Positions 24,351 through 33,058 of a DNA stretch of 64,000 bases are shown here, in pieces. Source of the stretch: an uncultured Prevotella sp. (GTDB lineage Bacteria > Bacteroidota > Bacteroidia > Bacteroidales > Bacteroidaceae). The DNA lies in NCBI GenBank assembly GCA_900314935.1, contig OMXE01000010.1:62001-126000 (forward strand), in the 5' to 3' direction. Within the stretch, counting starts at the first letter, position 1; each line of letters starts with the position of its first letter. The notes below the pieces were generated by a model. It was not told the DNA's origin and did no database searches. It saw only the letters and a list, made by a program, of their open reading frames with translations. The translations under genes and the position numbers were made by a program.

Positions 24351-25037
24351 CTAAAGCCTCCCTTGTTCCCGATAGCTATAATAAGCGCCGTCGGTAATGA
24401 TGACATGGTCGAGCAGGTAGATGCGCATGGTGTCGCAGGCTCTTTTTACCCGTTCCGTCAGATGGTTGTCATCATTACTGGGACGAATGCTGTTACTGGG
24501 ATGGTTATGACAGAGGGCCAACACCGTGGCATTGCACAACAGCGCCTCTTTCAGGATGACACGTACATCTACAGCCGTCTCACTGATGCCGCCCCTACTA
24601 ATCCGCACTGTTTTGATGAGTTTATAGTCCTGGTTCATCAGCAGAATCCATGCCTCTTCCGTACTCAAATCCTGCATCAGCGGATGCATGTGTTCATAGA
24701 TGGCCACGGCCGAATCGATGCGCATACGTTCCTGCGCTTTCTCCAGCTGTCGCCTTTTACCCAGTTCGCAGGCTGCCAGAATCGTGATGGCCTTTGCCTC
24801 GCCGATACCGTTATATTCGCACAGCTCTTGTACACTCTTCTTTCCTAATGTGTTCAAGTTGTTCTTACAGTCGTTAAGCACCCGTTTCATCAAATCCACA
24901 GCACTCTCCTGTGGAGAACCTGATCCGATAAGGATAGCCAACAACTCAGCGTCGCTCAGCGTTTCGGCACCAAGCGAAGCCATTTTCTCTCTCGGGCGAT
25001 CTTCTAATGCCCATTGGTTGATGTTCAGTTTGTTCAT
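24351..25037 (-). CDS. radC: RadC-family JAB-domain protein
   Basis: 228 residues, standard. N-terminal helix-hairpin-helix region (LGAETLSDAELLAILIGSG ... YNGIGEAKAITILAACELGKR), then the JAB/MPN domain with the metal motif LCHNHPSNSIRPSNDD (HxHPS...SxxD). Historically called a DNA-repair protein; its true function is unsettled and copies often ride on mobile elements. Here it is a normal full-length chromosomal copy convergent with the reverse transcriptase. The ATG at 25037 begins MNKLNINQWALEDRPREK, the typical RadC start. Confidence 0.92.
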   Translation of the reverse strand: MNKLNINQWALEDRPREKMASLGAETLSDAELLAILIGSGSPQESAVDLMKRVLNDCKNNLNTLGKKSVQELCEYNGIGEAKAITILAACELGKRRQLEKAQERMRIDSAVAIYEHMHPLMQDLSTEEAWILLMNQDYKLIKTVRISRGGISETAVDVRVILKEALLCNATVLALCHNHPSNSIRPSNDDNHLTERVKRACDTMRIYLLDHVIITDGAYYSYREQGRL

Positions 25038-25082
25038 AGTATTTTATTTTGTGGAATGTGGAGTGTGGAATGTGGAGTGAGA

Positions 25083-25847
25083 TTACAGTTTACTCTCTCC
25101 TTCCACGTATTCTTCAAGTAACAGGTGTTCACCATCGAACACCACATAAGTGAACTGCCAGATCCAGTCGCCGATAATCATCATGCGCGATTTCCGCGAC
25201 AGCATCAAATCGAGTTCAATATGGCGATGTCCGTAGATGAAGTAGTCGATATCGGGATGTGTCTTGATATATTCCTTCGTGTAGAGCACCAGGAACTCCT
25301 TGTCCTCTCCCATATAAGGAGGTTCCTTTCCATCGGCACGCTTCATACGGGAATGTTTTGCCCAAGTCTGTCCGAACCACATCGACCAGCGCGGATGGAG
25401 CATGGAGAACAGGTGCTGACAGGCTCGGTTATGGAACATACTGCGGATGAACTTGAATTTCTTGTCAGGATCGCCCAGACCGTCGCCATGAGCCATGAGG
25501 AACACCTTACCATAGATCTCGGTGGTGAGTGGTTGTTTATGTAGAATCACGCCGCATTCCTGTTCCAGATAGCCATACATCCAGATGTCGTGGTTGCCAG
25601 TGAAGTAATGCACCTCTACGCCCATATCGGTCAGCTCCGAGATCTTTCCCAGGAAACGTGTATATCCTTTGGGTACGGCATATTTCCATTCGTACCAGAA
25701 ATCGAACATGTCGCCAAGCAGATACACGGCTGCCGCCTTGTGCTTAATATCGTCAAGGAACCTCACGAGGCGTCTTTCCTGCATCCTTTGATGCGGGATA
25801 GCCCACGAGCCGAGGTGAGCATCACTGATTATATAAACATTCTTCAT
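25083..25847 (-). CDS. lpxH: UDP-2,3-diacylglucosamine diphosphatase
   Basis: 254 residues. Calcineurin-like metallophosphoesterase motifs in order: SDAHLG (8-13), GDMFDFWYEW, TGNHDIW, MAHGDGLG and YGHRH. The FDFWYEW and GLGDPD features are typical of Bacteroidetes LpxH. Hydrolyses UDP-2,3-diacylglucosamine to lipid X in lipid A synthesis on the inner membrane. Followed 45 bp later by radC across a repetitive GGAATGTGGAGTG spacer. Confidence 0.88.
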   Translation of the reverse strand: MKNVYIISDAHLGSWAIPHQRMQERRLVRFLDDIKHKAAAVYLLGDMFDFWYEWKYAVPKGYTRFLGKISELTDMGVEVHYFTGNHDIWMYGYLEQECGVILHKQPLTTEIYGKVFLMAHGDGLGDPDKKFKFIRSMFHNRACQHLFSMLHPRWSMWFGQTWAKHSRMKRADGKEPPYMGEDKEFLVLYTKEYIKTHPDIDYFIYGHRHIELDLMLSRKSRMMIIGDWIWQFTYVVFDGEHLLLEEYVEGESKL

Positions 25848-25881
25848 AAGTGATAAGTGATAGGTAACTTGTTACTTAACT

Positions 25882-26202
25882 TCAGTCGAATCCTAATTCG
25901 AGTCTTGCTTCTTCACTCATCATACTCTGGTCCCAAGCGGGCTCGAAGACCAGATTCACGTTTACGTTGTTGACGCTTTCCACGCTTTCGATCTTTGTGC
26001 GCACATCCTCGAGGATGAAATCGGCTGCGGGACAGTTAGGCGCTGTGAAGGTCATATCGACATCCACATCGCCATTATCCTGCACATCGATCTTATAGAT
26101 CATGCCCAGGTCGTAGATGTTTACGGGGATCTCAGGATCGTATACCGTTTTAATCACATCCACGATACTCTCTTCTATCTTTGTCCTTTCTTCTTGTGTC
26201 AT
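25882..26202 (-). CDS. DUF59/MIP18-family metal-sulfur cluster assembly protein
   Basis: 106 residues. The whole protein is one MIP18 domain: VIKTVYDPEIPVNIYDLGMIY, VDVDMTFTAPNCPAADFI with the conserved cysteine, and VNVNLVFEPAWDQSMMSEEARLELG. SufT/PaaD-like proteins of this size help in Fe-S cluster maturation. First gene of a minus-strand unit with lpxH. Start codon only 7 bp from repeat R2, whose arm provides a perfect -7 box, so the mRNA is predicted to have almost no leader. Confidence 0.9.
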   Translation of the reverse strand: MTQEERTKIEESIVDVIKTVYDPEIPVNIYDLGMIYKIDVQDNGDVDVDMTFTAPNCPAADFILEDVRTKIESVESVNNVNVNLVFEPAWDQSMMSEEARLELGFD

Positions 26203-26208
26203 GGGTTA

Positions 26209-26284
26209 CAAAGGTACGAATAAGCGAGCGAAAAACAAAATAAAAGCTTGTTTTTATTTGTTTTTCCGTGCGGAAGTACCTTTA
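26209..26284 (-). repeat. Palindromic promoter-bearing repeat R2, upstream of the DUF59 gene
   Basis: Outer arms AAAGGTAC (26210-26217) and GTACCTTT (26276-26283). Inner arms GAAAAACAAAATAAAA and TTTTTATTTGTTTTTC surround a GCTTG core, giving a nearly complete palindrome. CAAAGGTA at 26209-26216 is the minus-strand -7 box TACCTTTG. Same family as R1, R3 and R4. Confidence 0.75.
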
Positions 26285-26314
26285 CCGCTATCAGCGTTTG
26301 AGGCACTCTCTGCA

Positions 26315-26370
26315 AGAAAGTGCCATAGTTTTCACCAGAAAGTGCCATACTTTGCAATGAAAACTATGGC
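26315..26370. repeat. Two 22-bp direct repeats forming a hairpin
   Basis: AGAAAGTGCCATA starts at 26315 and again at 26337, a 22-bp period. GCCATAGTTTTCA (26322-26334) is also the perfect inverse of TGAAAACTATGGC (26358-26370). The reverse complement of the unit (AACTATGGCACTTTCT) closely resembles the 22-bp units at 54052-54095. Confidence 0.65.
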
Positions 26371-26398
26371 AAAGGACTAAGGAACTAAGGAAAATAAT

Positions 26399-26450
26399 AA
26401 GACCAAGGAATAAAGAACTCAGTAATTGGGTTCTTTGGTTCCTTGGTCTT
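26399..26450 (-). terminator. Hairpin terminator after the outer-membrane barrel gene
   Basis: AAGACCAAGGAA (26399-26410) pairs with TTCCTTGGTCTT (26439-26450), with an inner stem AAGAAC/GTTCTT. It lies 36 bp past the stop of the minus-strand gene at 26486. A TTATTATTTTCC stretch follows on that strand. Confidence 0.6.
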
Positions 26451-26485
26451 CATTTTATATTTCTTTGGGCCTTGGGCTACATACC

Positions 26486-29400
26486 TTAGAAGCCACCGCC
26501 ACCCTGGAATCCGCCTCCGCCGAAGCCGCCGCCTCCGCCGAAGCCACCAGGCATTCCGCCGCCCGGGAAGCCTCCGCCTGGGAAGCCACCGCCACCGCCG
26601 CGATTACCTCGTCCGCCTCGTCCGCCACGGTTGTTCTGCTGCTGCTGACCGCCCCATCCTTGACCGCCATTGTTGCCAAAGAGGTTAATACGATAGCTCA
26701 CATGGAGCATTGCGTAGCTGGTGATGGAATTCACCTCACGGTCGGTCCAACCGTTAGCCGTTACGTTACGGGTGAAGTTCGACTGCTGGTTCAGGATATC
26801 ATACCACTGCAGCATCACAGTAAGCTTCTTCCCTTTCAGGAATCCATGCGAGAGCTGCATGTTCCATATAAGTTCATCGGTGTTCAATGTCTTATCGTCA
26901 TAACCTCGTTTACTGAACATATTGATATCGGTTGACAGACTGGAGCCCCACGGGAAGGTAATCCTGGTGTTGGCACCATAAGAGAAGTTCCATGTGGTGA
27001 GGTTACGAGAAGCCTGCAGTCTGTTCTCAGTATGCGCATAGGTGGCACGACCGTTCAGAGAGAAGCTGAGCCAGGTGTTACGGAAACTGAGTGAAACGTC
27101 GGGAGACACATTATAGGTGTGTGTGACGTTACGATCGGGAATAGCCGTGCGGTTCAGGTTCACATAACCAATCTGGTGGTTATAGCTGGCGTTCACGCCT
27201 CCACTGAAATCCCAACGGTTCAGGGTATCGAGACCGATATTGAATGAACCACCACCATTGATGCTCCAGTTACCGTTGATATTCTCAGGACGAGAAATGC
27301 GTCCACCAGTCGTCTCGTTATAGGTAACTACATTACCGATTGAATTCCTCGTAGTACGCAAGCCTGCATTAGCACTGAAGCTCCAGTGGCGCTGCGCCTT
27401 GGGAATCTGGAAGCCTTCGCCACCAGGGAAGCCTCCACCTGGGAAGCCACCGGCACCACCAGGCATCTGGAAACCACCGGCACCGGGAATCATAGTGGGG
27501 ATGCGCTGCATCTGGAAGTTCACGTTCAGGTTCGTATTGAACGAGGGCTTCAAACCGGGATTACCCATCGAGATACTCAGGGGGTTCGTATCGTCGTAGA
27601 TATCGAGCAGCTGCGTGATATTCGGCTGTGACGACTGTCCTCTAAGCTGCACCTGCAGGTTGGTTTGCTGATTGAAACGATAGCGTACATTCAAGGTAGG
27701 CGACACATTGGTCACAGTACGAGTAGTATCAATGGGAATGCCCAGATACTGCTGGATATAGTGTGAGTGCTGCGGCTGGATGGTTACACCGGCATTCATA
27801 TTCAGCTTGTCGCGTACCACTCGCAACTGGAGGTCTACATTATGATTGTTTTCCGTACGCTCTGAATAACGACTCAGACGGTCGCTCAGATACATCTCGT
27901 AGGGATTGTCAAGATAGCCGAACAAACGGGTCCATTCGCGATAGTCGTTGATGACATCGGCAAAGGCCTGATCGGTAAAGGTGGGGAAATCGTAGGTTGC
28001 GGGATCGCTCTTCTGACTACTGTAGTTGTACCGGTAGTTCACCTGGAGGAAAAGACCTTGGGAACCAAAGGCACGCACATTATTCCTCATGCCGCCAAAC
28101 GGACCGCTTGCCATCAGGGAATCCATGGGCGATGGTTTCGGTTTGAAGAGGTACAGCGGCTCGGTGTATGTAAGACCTAAGGAGTAGCTGAAGTTATCGC
28201 TGTTTGACAGTGTATAGCGGTTGGTTTGGTAAGTAGAGTCGTTACCAAAGGTGTTCATGGTCTGGAAAAGACGGACGGCTGAGAGATTCGCATTGCGGTT
28301 GTCGTTGTCGCTGTAGTTGATGTTCGAGCTGATAGCCACATTACGTCCCTTGTTACCCAGACGACGGTTGATCTGCAATTGCGAACTGAGGTTCTTGTTC
28401 TCGCCGTACGACAGCGACTTCCTCTCGTTGCTGTTCACAATCAGGTTGTGCTCATCCATGTAACGCAGACTCTCTTCGCTCAAGGCATCGGTCACATAAT
28501 CGAAGGGGTTGGCATTGAACGATGCCGAGGTAGAGAACGAACGACTATCGCTGCTACCCAGACTGACATTGGGACGGAAGGAAAGAGTGGTTACACTGTC
28601 GATATTCCACTGCAGGTTCATGTTTCCTGTCCAGTTGTTATTGCGCGAATAGCTCTGACTGATGCTGTTCGAGAAGGCACCACCTCGGGTGTTGACGAAG
28701 TTCTCCGATCCCGTTCTGTTCCAGTTGTCGGCATCGTTGCGGGTCCAGGTAATACGTCCGCTAACCCTCAGGTCCCTTGTCTTCTCGTAGCTGACATCCA
28801 GTGCCGCCGTCTTCGTTTCACGCTGTCCCTGGTTATTACCACGACCTCGACCACCACGACCCGAGAAGTTTCGGTCGTTCACGTTGTTGGCATTACCCAT
28901 GAAGGTATAGCGCATATCGCCAAACGGCTTCATGGCGGTAAGACGAATACCATAGCGGTTATCTGTACCGTAGCCCACATCGGGATTCATCTGCAAGCCG
29001 TTACGCGCGCTACGCTTGGTCTCAAACTCCAACACGAAGTCGTCATTACCATCATCGATATTGGTCATTCTCGACAAGTCGCTCTTCTCATCATAGGCTT
29101 TCACCTTATCAATCACGTACGAAGGAAGGTTCTTCATCACCGCATCGTTGTTTCCGGTCATGAAGTCACGACCGTCGAGTTTGAATCTCCTCACCTGCTT
29201 ACCATTGATCGTTACACCGCCGTCATCATCGATCTTGGCGCCTGGCAGCATCTCTACCAACGACTCAATAACAGATCCTTCAGGCACACGGAAAGCATCG
29301 GCATTATATACCAGCGTATCATCTTTCACCACCATCTTGGGGACATTGGCCAGCACCACGGTCTCATCGAGCACCACGGCATCACGCTCCATAGTGATCT

Positions 29401-29737
29401 GTCCCAAAGCCAATGCACGACCGTTCACCTTTGTAAGCTGACGGTTTACCACCTTGTAGCCCAGATAGCTGATGCGCAGCAGGTAGTTGCCGGCACTCAG
29501 GGAATTGAACACAAAACGTCCGTTCTGGTCGGAATAAGTGCCATTGACATAGGTGGTGTCTTGCTTACCATTCTGTGAATTACTTAACTTATACAACTGA
29601 AGCGTGGCATTCTCAAGGGCTTCGCGTTGCTCTTTGTCAACAATAGAGCCCGACAGCGACTCATTCTGGGCCTGCACGGTTAGCAGACTCAGTATCAGTG
29701 CCATCGACAATACAAGGGTACGGCAGTGAAAAATCAT
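26486..29737 (-). CDS. Outer-membrane beta-barrel (TonB-dependent-receptor-like) protein with glycine-rich tail
   Basis: 1083 residues. Signal peptide (cleaved near VQA-Q), then a carboxypeptidase-like regulatory domain (about 27-115: LSGSIVDKEQREALENATLQL ... LRISYLGYKVVN), a plug-like segment (VVLANVPKMVVKDDTLVYNADAF, VIESLVEMLPGAKIDDDGGVTING) and a large barrel of the outer-membrane-protein type 3 family. The barrel's last strand appears to be MLHVSYRINLFGNNGG. About 60 further residues are nearly all Gly with Phe, Pro, Arg and Gln (RGGRGGRGNRGGGGG, GGGFPGGGMPGGFGG). A related GGFPGGGFPGG insert lies near residue 780. Own terminator at 26399. A small palindrome CTCAAC-AAC-GTTGAG lies upstream at 29773-29787. 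Substrate unknown. Confidence 0.85.
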   Translation of the reverse strand: MIFHCRTLVLSMALILSLLTVQAQNESLSGSIVDKEQREALENATLQLYKLSNSQNGKQDTTYVNGTYSDQNGRFVFNSLSAGNYLLRISYLGYKVVNRQLTKVNGRALALGQITMERDAVVLDETVVLANVPKMVVKDDTLVYNADAFRVPEGSVIESLVEMLPGAKIDDDGGVTINGKQVRRFKLDGRDFMTGNNDAVMKNLPSYVIDKVKAYDEKSDLSRMTNIDDGNDDFVLEFETKRSARNGLQMNPDVGYGTDNRYGIRLTAMKPFGDMRYTFMGNANNVNDRNFSGRGGRGRGNNQGQRETKTAALDVSYEKTRDLRVSGRITWTRNDADNWNRTGSENFVNTRGGAFSNSISQSYSRNNNWTGNMNLQWNIDSVTTLSFRPNVSLGSSDSRSFSTSASFNANPFDYVTDALSEESLRYMDEHNLIVNSNERKSLSYGENKNLSSQLQINRRLGNKGRNVAISSNINYSDNDNRNANLSAVRLFQTMNTFGNDSTYQTNRYTLSNSDNFSYSLGLTYTEPLYLFKPKPSPMDSLMASGPFGGMRNNVRAFGSQGLFLQVNYRYNYSSQKSDPATYDFPTFTDQAFADVINDYREWTRLFGYLDNPYEMYLSDRLSRYSERTENNHNVDLQLRVVRDKLNMNAGVTIQPQHSHYIQQYLGIPIDTTRTVTNVSPTLNVRYRFNQQTNLQVQLRGQSSQPNITQLLDIYDDTNPLSISMGNPGLKPSFNTNLNVNFQMQRIPTMIPGAGGFQMPGGAGGFPGGGFPGGEGFQIPKAQRHWSFSANAGLRTTRNSIGNVVTYNETTGGRISRPENINGNWSINGGGSFNIGLDTLNRWDFSGGVNASYNHQIGYVNLNRTAIPDRNVTHTYNVSPDVSLSFRNTWLSFSLNGRATYAHTENRLQASRNLTTWNFSYGANTRITFPWGSSLSTDINMFSKRGYDDKTLNTDELIWNMQLSHGFLKGKKLTVMLQWYDILNQQSNFTRNVTANGWTDREVNSITSYAMLHVSYRINLFGNNGGQGWGGQQQQNNRGGRGGRGNRGGGGGFPGGGFPGGGMPGGFGGGGGFGGGGFQGGGGF

Positions 29738-29901
29738 ACAACAAAAGGGTTAATCATTTAAGTTTACATTCGCTCAACAACGTTGAGTTCATGGAATGTG
29801 TGATATACGTACACGTATTAGAGTGATTAGATTAAAAAATGTTTAATCGTAAAATTACACTTTAACTTTTATTAATTGCTGCATGATGGTCGGGAAACCA
29901 T

Positions 29902-29942
29902 AAAAAAAGAGTGAGCCGAAGGTATTTCCTTCAACTCACTCT
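29902..29942 (-). terminator. Intrinsic terminator after ackA
   Basis: Read on the minus strand: AGAGTGAG, a GAAGG/CCTTC inner stem and CTCACTCT, then seven T. Stem arms are at 29908-29915 and 29935-29942. A classic rho-independent terminator 40 bp after the ackA stop. Confidence 0.85.
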
Positions 29943-29981
29943 ACTTGGTATATTATCAATTAGATTCTACTAAGAGGAGCG

Positions 29982-31175
29982 TTACTTCAGCAGGTTCATG
30001 GTGTCGGTAGCAATCATCAGCTCCTCGTTGGTGGGGATGACAACAACCTTGACACGGGAATCGTCGGCAGAGATAATTGCTTCCTCGCCGCGAACTTTGT
30101 TCCTCTCTTCATCGAACTTCACACCCAGGAACTCCATGTCCTTGCAAACCTCAGAGCGCATGCTGGTCTGATTCTCGCCTACTCCGGCGGTGAACACGAT
30201 GACATCAAGACCGCCCATGGCTGCTGCATAGGCACCGATATACTTCTTGATGCGGTAGAAATACATCTCCTGAGCCAGACGGGCACGAGGATCGCCGCTC
30301 TTGGCAGCGTTCTCCACATCGCGCATATCACTGCTGCCACCCGTAAGACCGGCCACACCGCTCTTCTTGTTCAGCAGGTTCGACATTCCGTCGGCATCCA
30401 AGCCGAGCTTCTTCTCGATGAACGTTACGGCGCCACCATCGATATCTCCGGCGCGGGTACCCATCATCAGACCTTCCAGCGGGGTAAGACCCATAGAGGT
30501 ATCTACGCACTTGCCGTCTTTTACTGCAGCAATAGAGCCACCGTTACCCACATGACAGGTCACCATCTTGGTTCCTTCGGCAGGAATGCCAAGGAACTCA
30601 CAGGCACGGGCCGACACATAGCGGTGTGAGGTGCCATGGAAGCCATAGCGACGAATGCCATACTTCTCGTACAGCTCGTAGGGAATGGCATACATGAAAG
30701 CCTTCGGTGGCATGGTCTGATGGAAGGCGGTGTCGAATACGCCTACCTGAGGCAAGCCGGGCATCAGTTCCTTCACAGCGTTCACACCCTTCAGGTTGGC
30801 GGGGTTATGGAGGGGAGCCAGATCAGAGCACTCCTCAAACACCTTCAACACCTCGTCGGTAAGGATCACACTCTTATTGAACTTCTCGCCACCGTGCACC
30901 ATGCGATGACCTACGGCATCAATCTCGCTGAGGTCTTTGATTACACCAATCTCAGGATCAGTGAGCAGGGAGAAGATGAACTTCACGCCTTCGGTGTGCT
31001 CGGGAATATCGTGCATGATCTGCTTCTTCTCGCCATTGGGCAGCTTCACCTTCACAAAGGCACCATCCAAGCCCACTCGCTCAGCACCACCACTTGTCAT
31101 CACACTCTTGTCGTCCATGTTGTACAATGCGTACTTGATAGAGGACGAACCACAATTCAATACTAATATCTTCAT
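29982..31175 (-). CDS. ackA: Acetate kinase
   Basis: 397 residues from the ATG at 31175 (MKILVLNCGSSSIKYAL); the longer start at 31193 reads AATTTTCAATT spacer. ASKHA-fold motifs: NCGSSSIKY at the N terminus, FHGTSHRYVSARA, CHVGNGGSIAAVKDGKC and LTPLEGLMMGTRAGDID. Converts acetyl phosphate and ADP to acetate and ATP; with pta upstream it forms the main acetate fermentation pathway. The pta-ackA spacer is 35 bp with CAATTTT repeats. Terminator at 29902. Confidence 0.97.
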   Translation of the reverse strand: MKILVLNCGSSSIKYALYNMDDKSVMTSGGAERVGLDGAFVKVKLPNGEKKQIMHDIPEHTEGVKFIFSLLTDPEIGVIKDLSEIDAVGHRMVHGGEKFNKSVILTDEVLKVFEECSDLAPLHNPANLKGVNAVKELMPGLPQVGVFDTAFHQTMPPKAFMYAIPYELYEKYGIRRYGFHGTSHRYVSARACEFLGIPAEGTKMVTCHVGNGGSIAAVKDGKCVDTSMGLTPLEGLMMGTRAGDIDGGAVTFIEKKLGLDADGMSNLLNKKSGVAGLTGGSSDMRDVENAAKSGDPRARLAQEMYFYRIKKYIGAYAAAMGGLDVIVFTAGVGENQTSMRSEVCKDMEFLGVKFDEERNKVRGEEAIISADDSRVKVVVIPTNEELMIATDTMNLLK

Positions 31176-31210
31176 GTAATTCTCAATTTTCAATTTTCAA
31201 TTTTCAATTC

Positions 31211-32218
31211 TTACTTCGCGTCCATTGCCTGACAAGCGGTGATGGCAACGAGATAGTAGATGTCGTCTACAGAGCAGCCACGGGAGAGATCGTTTACCGG
31301 ACGGGCGATTCCTTGGAGGATAGGACCGATGGCAATAGCGTCACCCAGTCGCTGAACCAGCTTGTAGGCGATGTTTCCCACCTCAAGGTTCGGGAATACC
31401 AGCACATTGGCATTACCGGCAATCTCTGAGCCCGGAGCCTTCTTCTTACCAACGGAGGGAACCAAGGCGGCATCAGCCTGTAACTCACCATCGATCTTCA
31501 AAGCGGGATCCAGCTCCTTGGCCAGACGGGTAGCCTCGATGACCTTGTCCACTACCTCATGGGTGGCAGACCCCTTGGTAGAGAAGCTCAGCATGGCTAC
31601 ACGCGGATCGGTGAAGCCAGCCACGCTCTTGGCGGTCTGTGCCGTACATACGGCAATCTGACTCAACTGATCGGCATCGGGCATCGGAGTAACGGCCACA
31701 TCGCCTACTACGAGAACACCATTCTCGCCATACTCAGGTTTCTTCGTGATGAGCAGCATGGCACCACTCACACAGGTAATACCCGGGGCAGTCTTGATGA
31801 TCTGCAGGGCAGGACGAAGCGTTTCACCAGTGGTGGAAAGAGCTCCTGAGATCTGTCCGTCAGCATCTCCCGTCTTGATAATCATACAGCCCAGGTACAG
31901 CGGATTCTTCACCAGCTCACGAGCCTGCTCGATAGTCATTCCCTTCTTCTTACGCAATTCAGCAAGCAACTGGGCATACTCCTCGCTCTTGTCACAGTTC
32001 AGCGGGTCGATGAGTGTTGCCTTGCCTATATGGGTCAGTCCTTTCTCAGCAGCCAGCGCGTGTACCTTCTCGGGATTACCGATGAGAATGATATCAGCGA
32101 TATCATCCGCCAATACACGGTCAGCAGCTGTCAATGTGCGCTCCTCTTCAGCTTCCGGGAGCACGATGCGCTGTTTATTACTCTTGGCGCGTTCGATGAT
32201 TTGTTGAATTAAATCCAT
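31211..32218 (-). CDS. pta: Phosphate acetyltransferase
   Basis: 335 residues, the short PTA form without the N-terminal P-loop/DRTGG domains. Motifs: IVLPEAEEERTLTAADRVL, YLGCMIIKTGDADGQISGALSTTGETLRPALQ, GVLVVGDVAVTPMPDADQLSQIA and PGSEIAGNANVLVFPNLEVGNIAYKL. Converts acetyl-CoA and phosphate to acetyl phosphate; AckA (downstream) uses the product. Follows cdaA by 32 bp, so it may be transcribed from the folP side. Confidence 0.96.
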   Translation of the reverse strand: MDLIQQIIERAKSNKQRIVLPEAEEERTLTAADRVLADDIADIILIGNPEKVHALAAEKGLTHIGKATLIDPLNCDKSEEYAQLLAELRKKKGMTIEQARELVKNPLYLGCMIIKTGDADGQISGALSTTGETLRPALQIIKTAPGITCVSGAMLLITKKPEYGENGVLVVGDVAVTPMPDADQLSQIAVCTAQTAKSVAGFTDPRVAMLSFSTKGSATHEVVDKVIEATRLAKELDPALKIDGELQADAALVPSVGKKKAPGSEIAGNANVLVFPNLEVGNIAYKLVQRLGDAIAIGPILQGIARPVNDLSRGCSVDDIYYLVAITACQAMDAK

Positions 32219-32250
32219 AGCTTGTTTGTTAATATAAGTTCTTTTACCTG

Positions 32251-33033
32251 TTATTCTATTATTGACATTTCCTTGGTCAGGATACTCTCCAGTTCTTCGG
32301 CCGACAGACGGAGTTGGAAGTTGCCTTTGACAGCCACGCTGATACGACCAGTCTCCTCAGAACATACCACAGCAATGGCATCACTTTCTTGCGAGATTCC
32401 CATGGCAGCCCGGTGTCTCAATCCCAGTTCCTTGGGGATATCCACGTTATGCGACACGGGAAGGATACAGCCTGCTGCCTTGATGCGCTTACGGGCTATC
32501 ACCATGGCACCATCGTGCAGCGGTGAGTTCTTGAAGAAGATGTTCTCGATGAGTCGTTGGTTGATGGCTGCATCAATCACATCACCTGTTGCCACGATAT
32601 CGTCGAGAGGAATATTGCGCTCGATGACAATCAAGGCGCCCACCTTTCTGCGCGCCATGTTCATACAAGCCATAACGATAGGGATAATGGTTTCCTTATC
32701 GGTACTCCGCTCCGAACTCTTATCATCGTTCTTGAACACTTTCACCAACGAGCGTACTCGCTGGTGGGCTCCCAGATTATAAAGGAACTTTCGGATTTCG
32801 TCCTGGAAAATGATGATGATGACAAGTACACCTACGCTTACCAACTTGTCCATGATACTGCCTAACAGACGCATCTCTAAGATCTGACTCACAAAGAGCC
32901 AGGTCACGATGAATACCATGATACCGATGAAGACGTTCAGCGAACGCGACTCTTTCATCAGTCGGTAGCAGTAGTAGAGCATCAATGCCACAAGGACGAT
33001 GTCGATGATATCCTTTAATCCGAAATCAAACAC
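32251..33033 (-). CDS. cdaA: Diadenylate cyclase (c-di-AMP synthase), CdaA type
   Basis: 260 residues. Three N-terminal membrane spans (about 10-26, 34-56, 62-80), a linker helix, then the DAC domain with the catalytic DGAMVIA and RHRAAMGISQESDAIAVVCSEETG. Makes c-di-AMP from two ATP at the inner membrane; the second messenger controls cell-wall and osmotic balance. Here it sits directly after folP (25 bp), and pta-ackA follow; no CdaR/YbbR gene is adjacent. Confidence 0.93.
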   Translation of the reverse strand: MFDFGLKDIIDIVLVALMLYYCYRLMKESRSLNVFIGIMVFIVTWLFVSQILEMRLLGSIMDKLVSVGVLVIIIIFQDEIRKFLYNLGAHQRVRSLVKVFKNDDKSSERSTDKETIIPIVMACMNMARRKVGALIVIERNIPLDDIVATGDVIDAAINQRLIENIFFKNSPLHDGAMVIARKRIKAAGCILPVSHNVDIPKELGLRHRAAMGISQESDAIAVVCSEETGRISVAVKGNFQLRLSAEELESILTKEMSIIE

Positions 33034-33058
33034 TTCTCTCTAATTTAATGTATAATGT

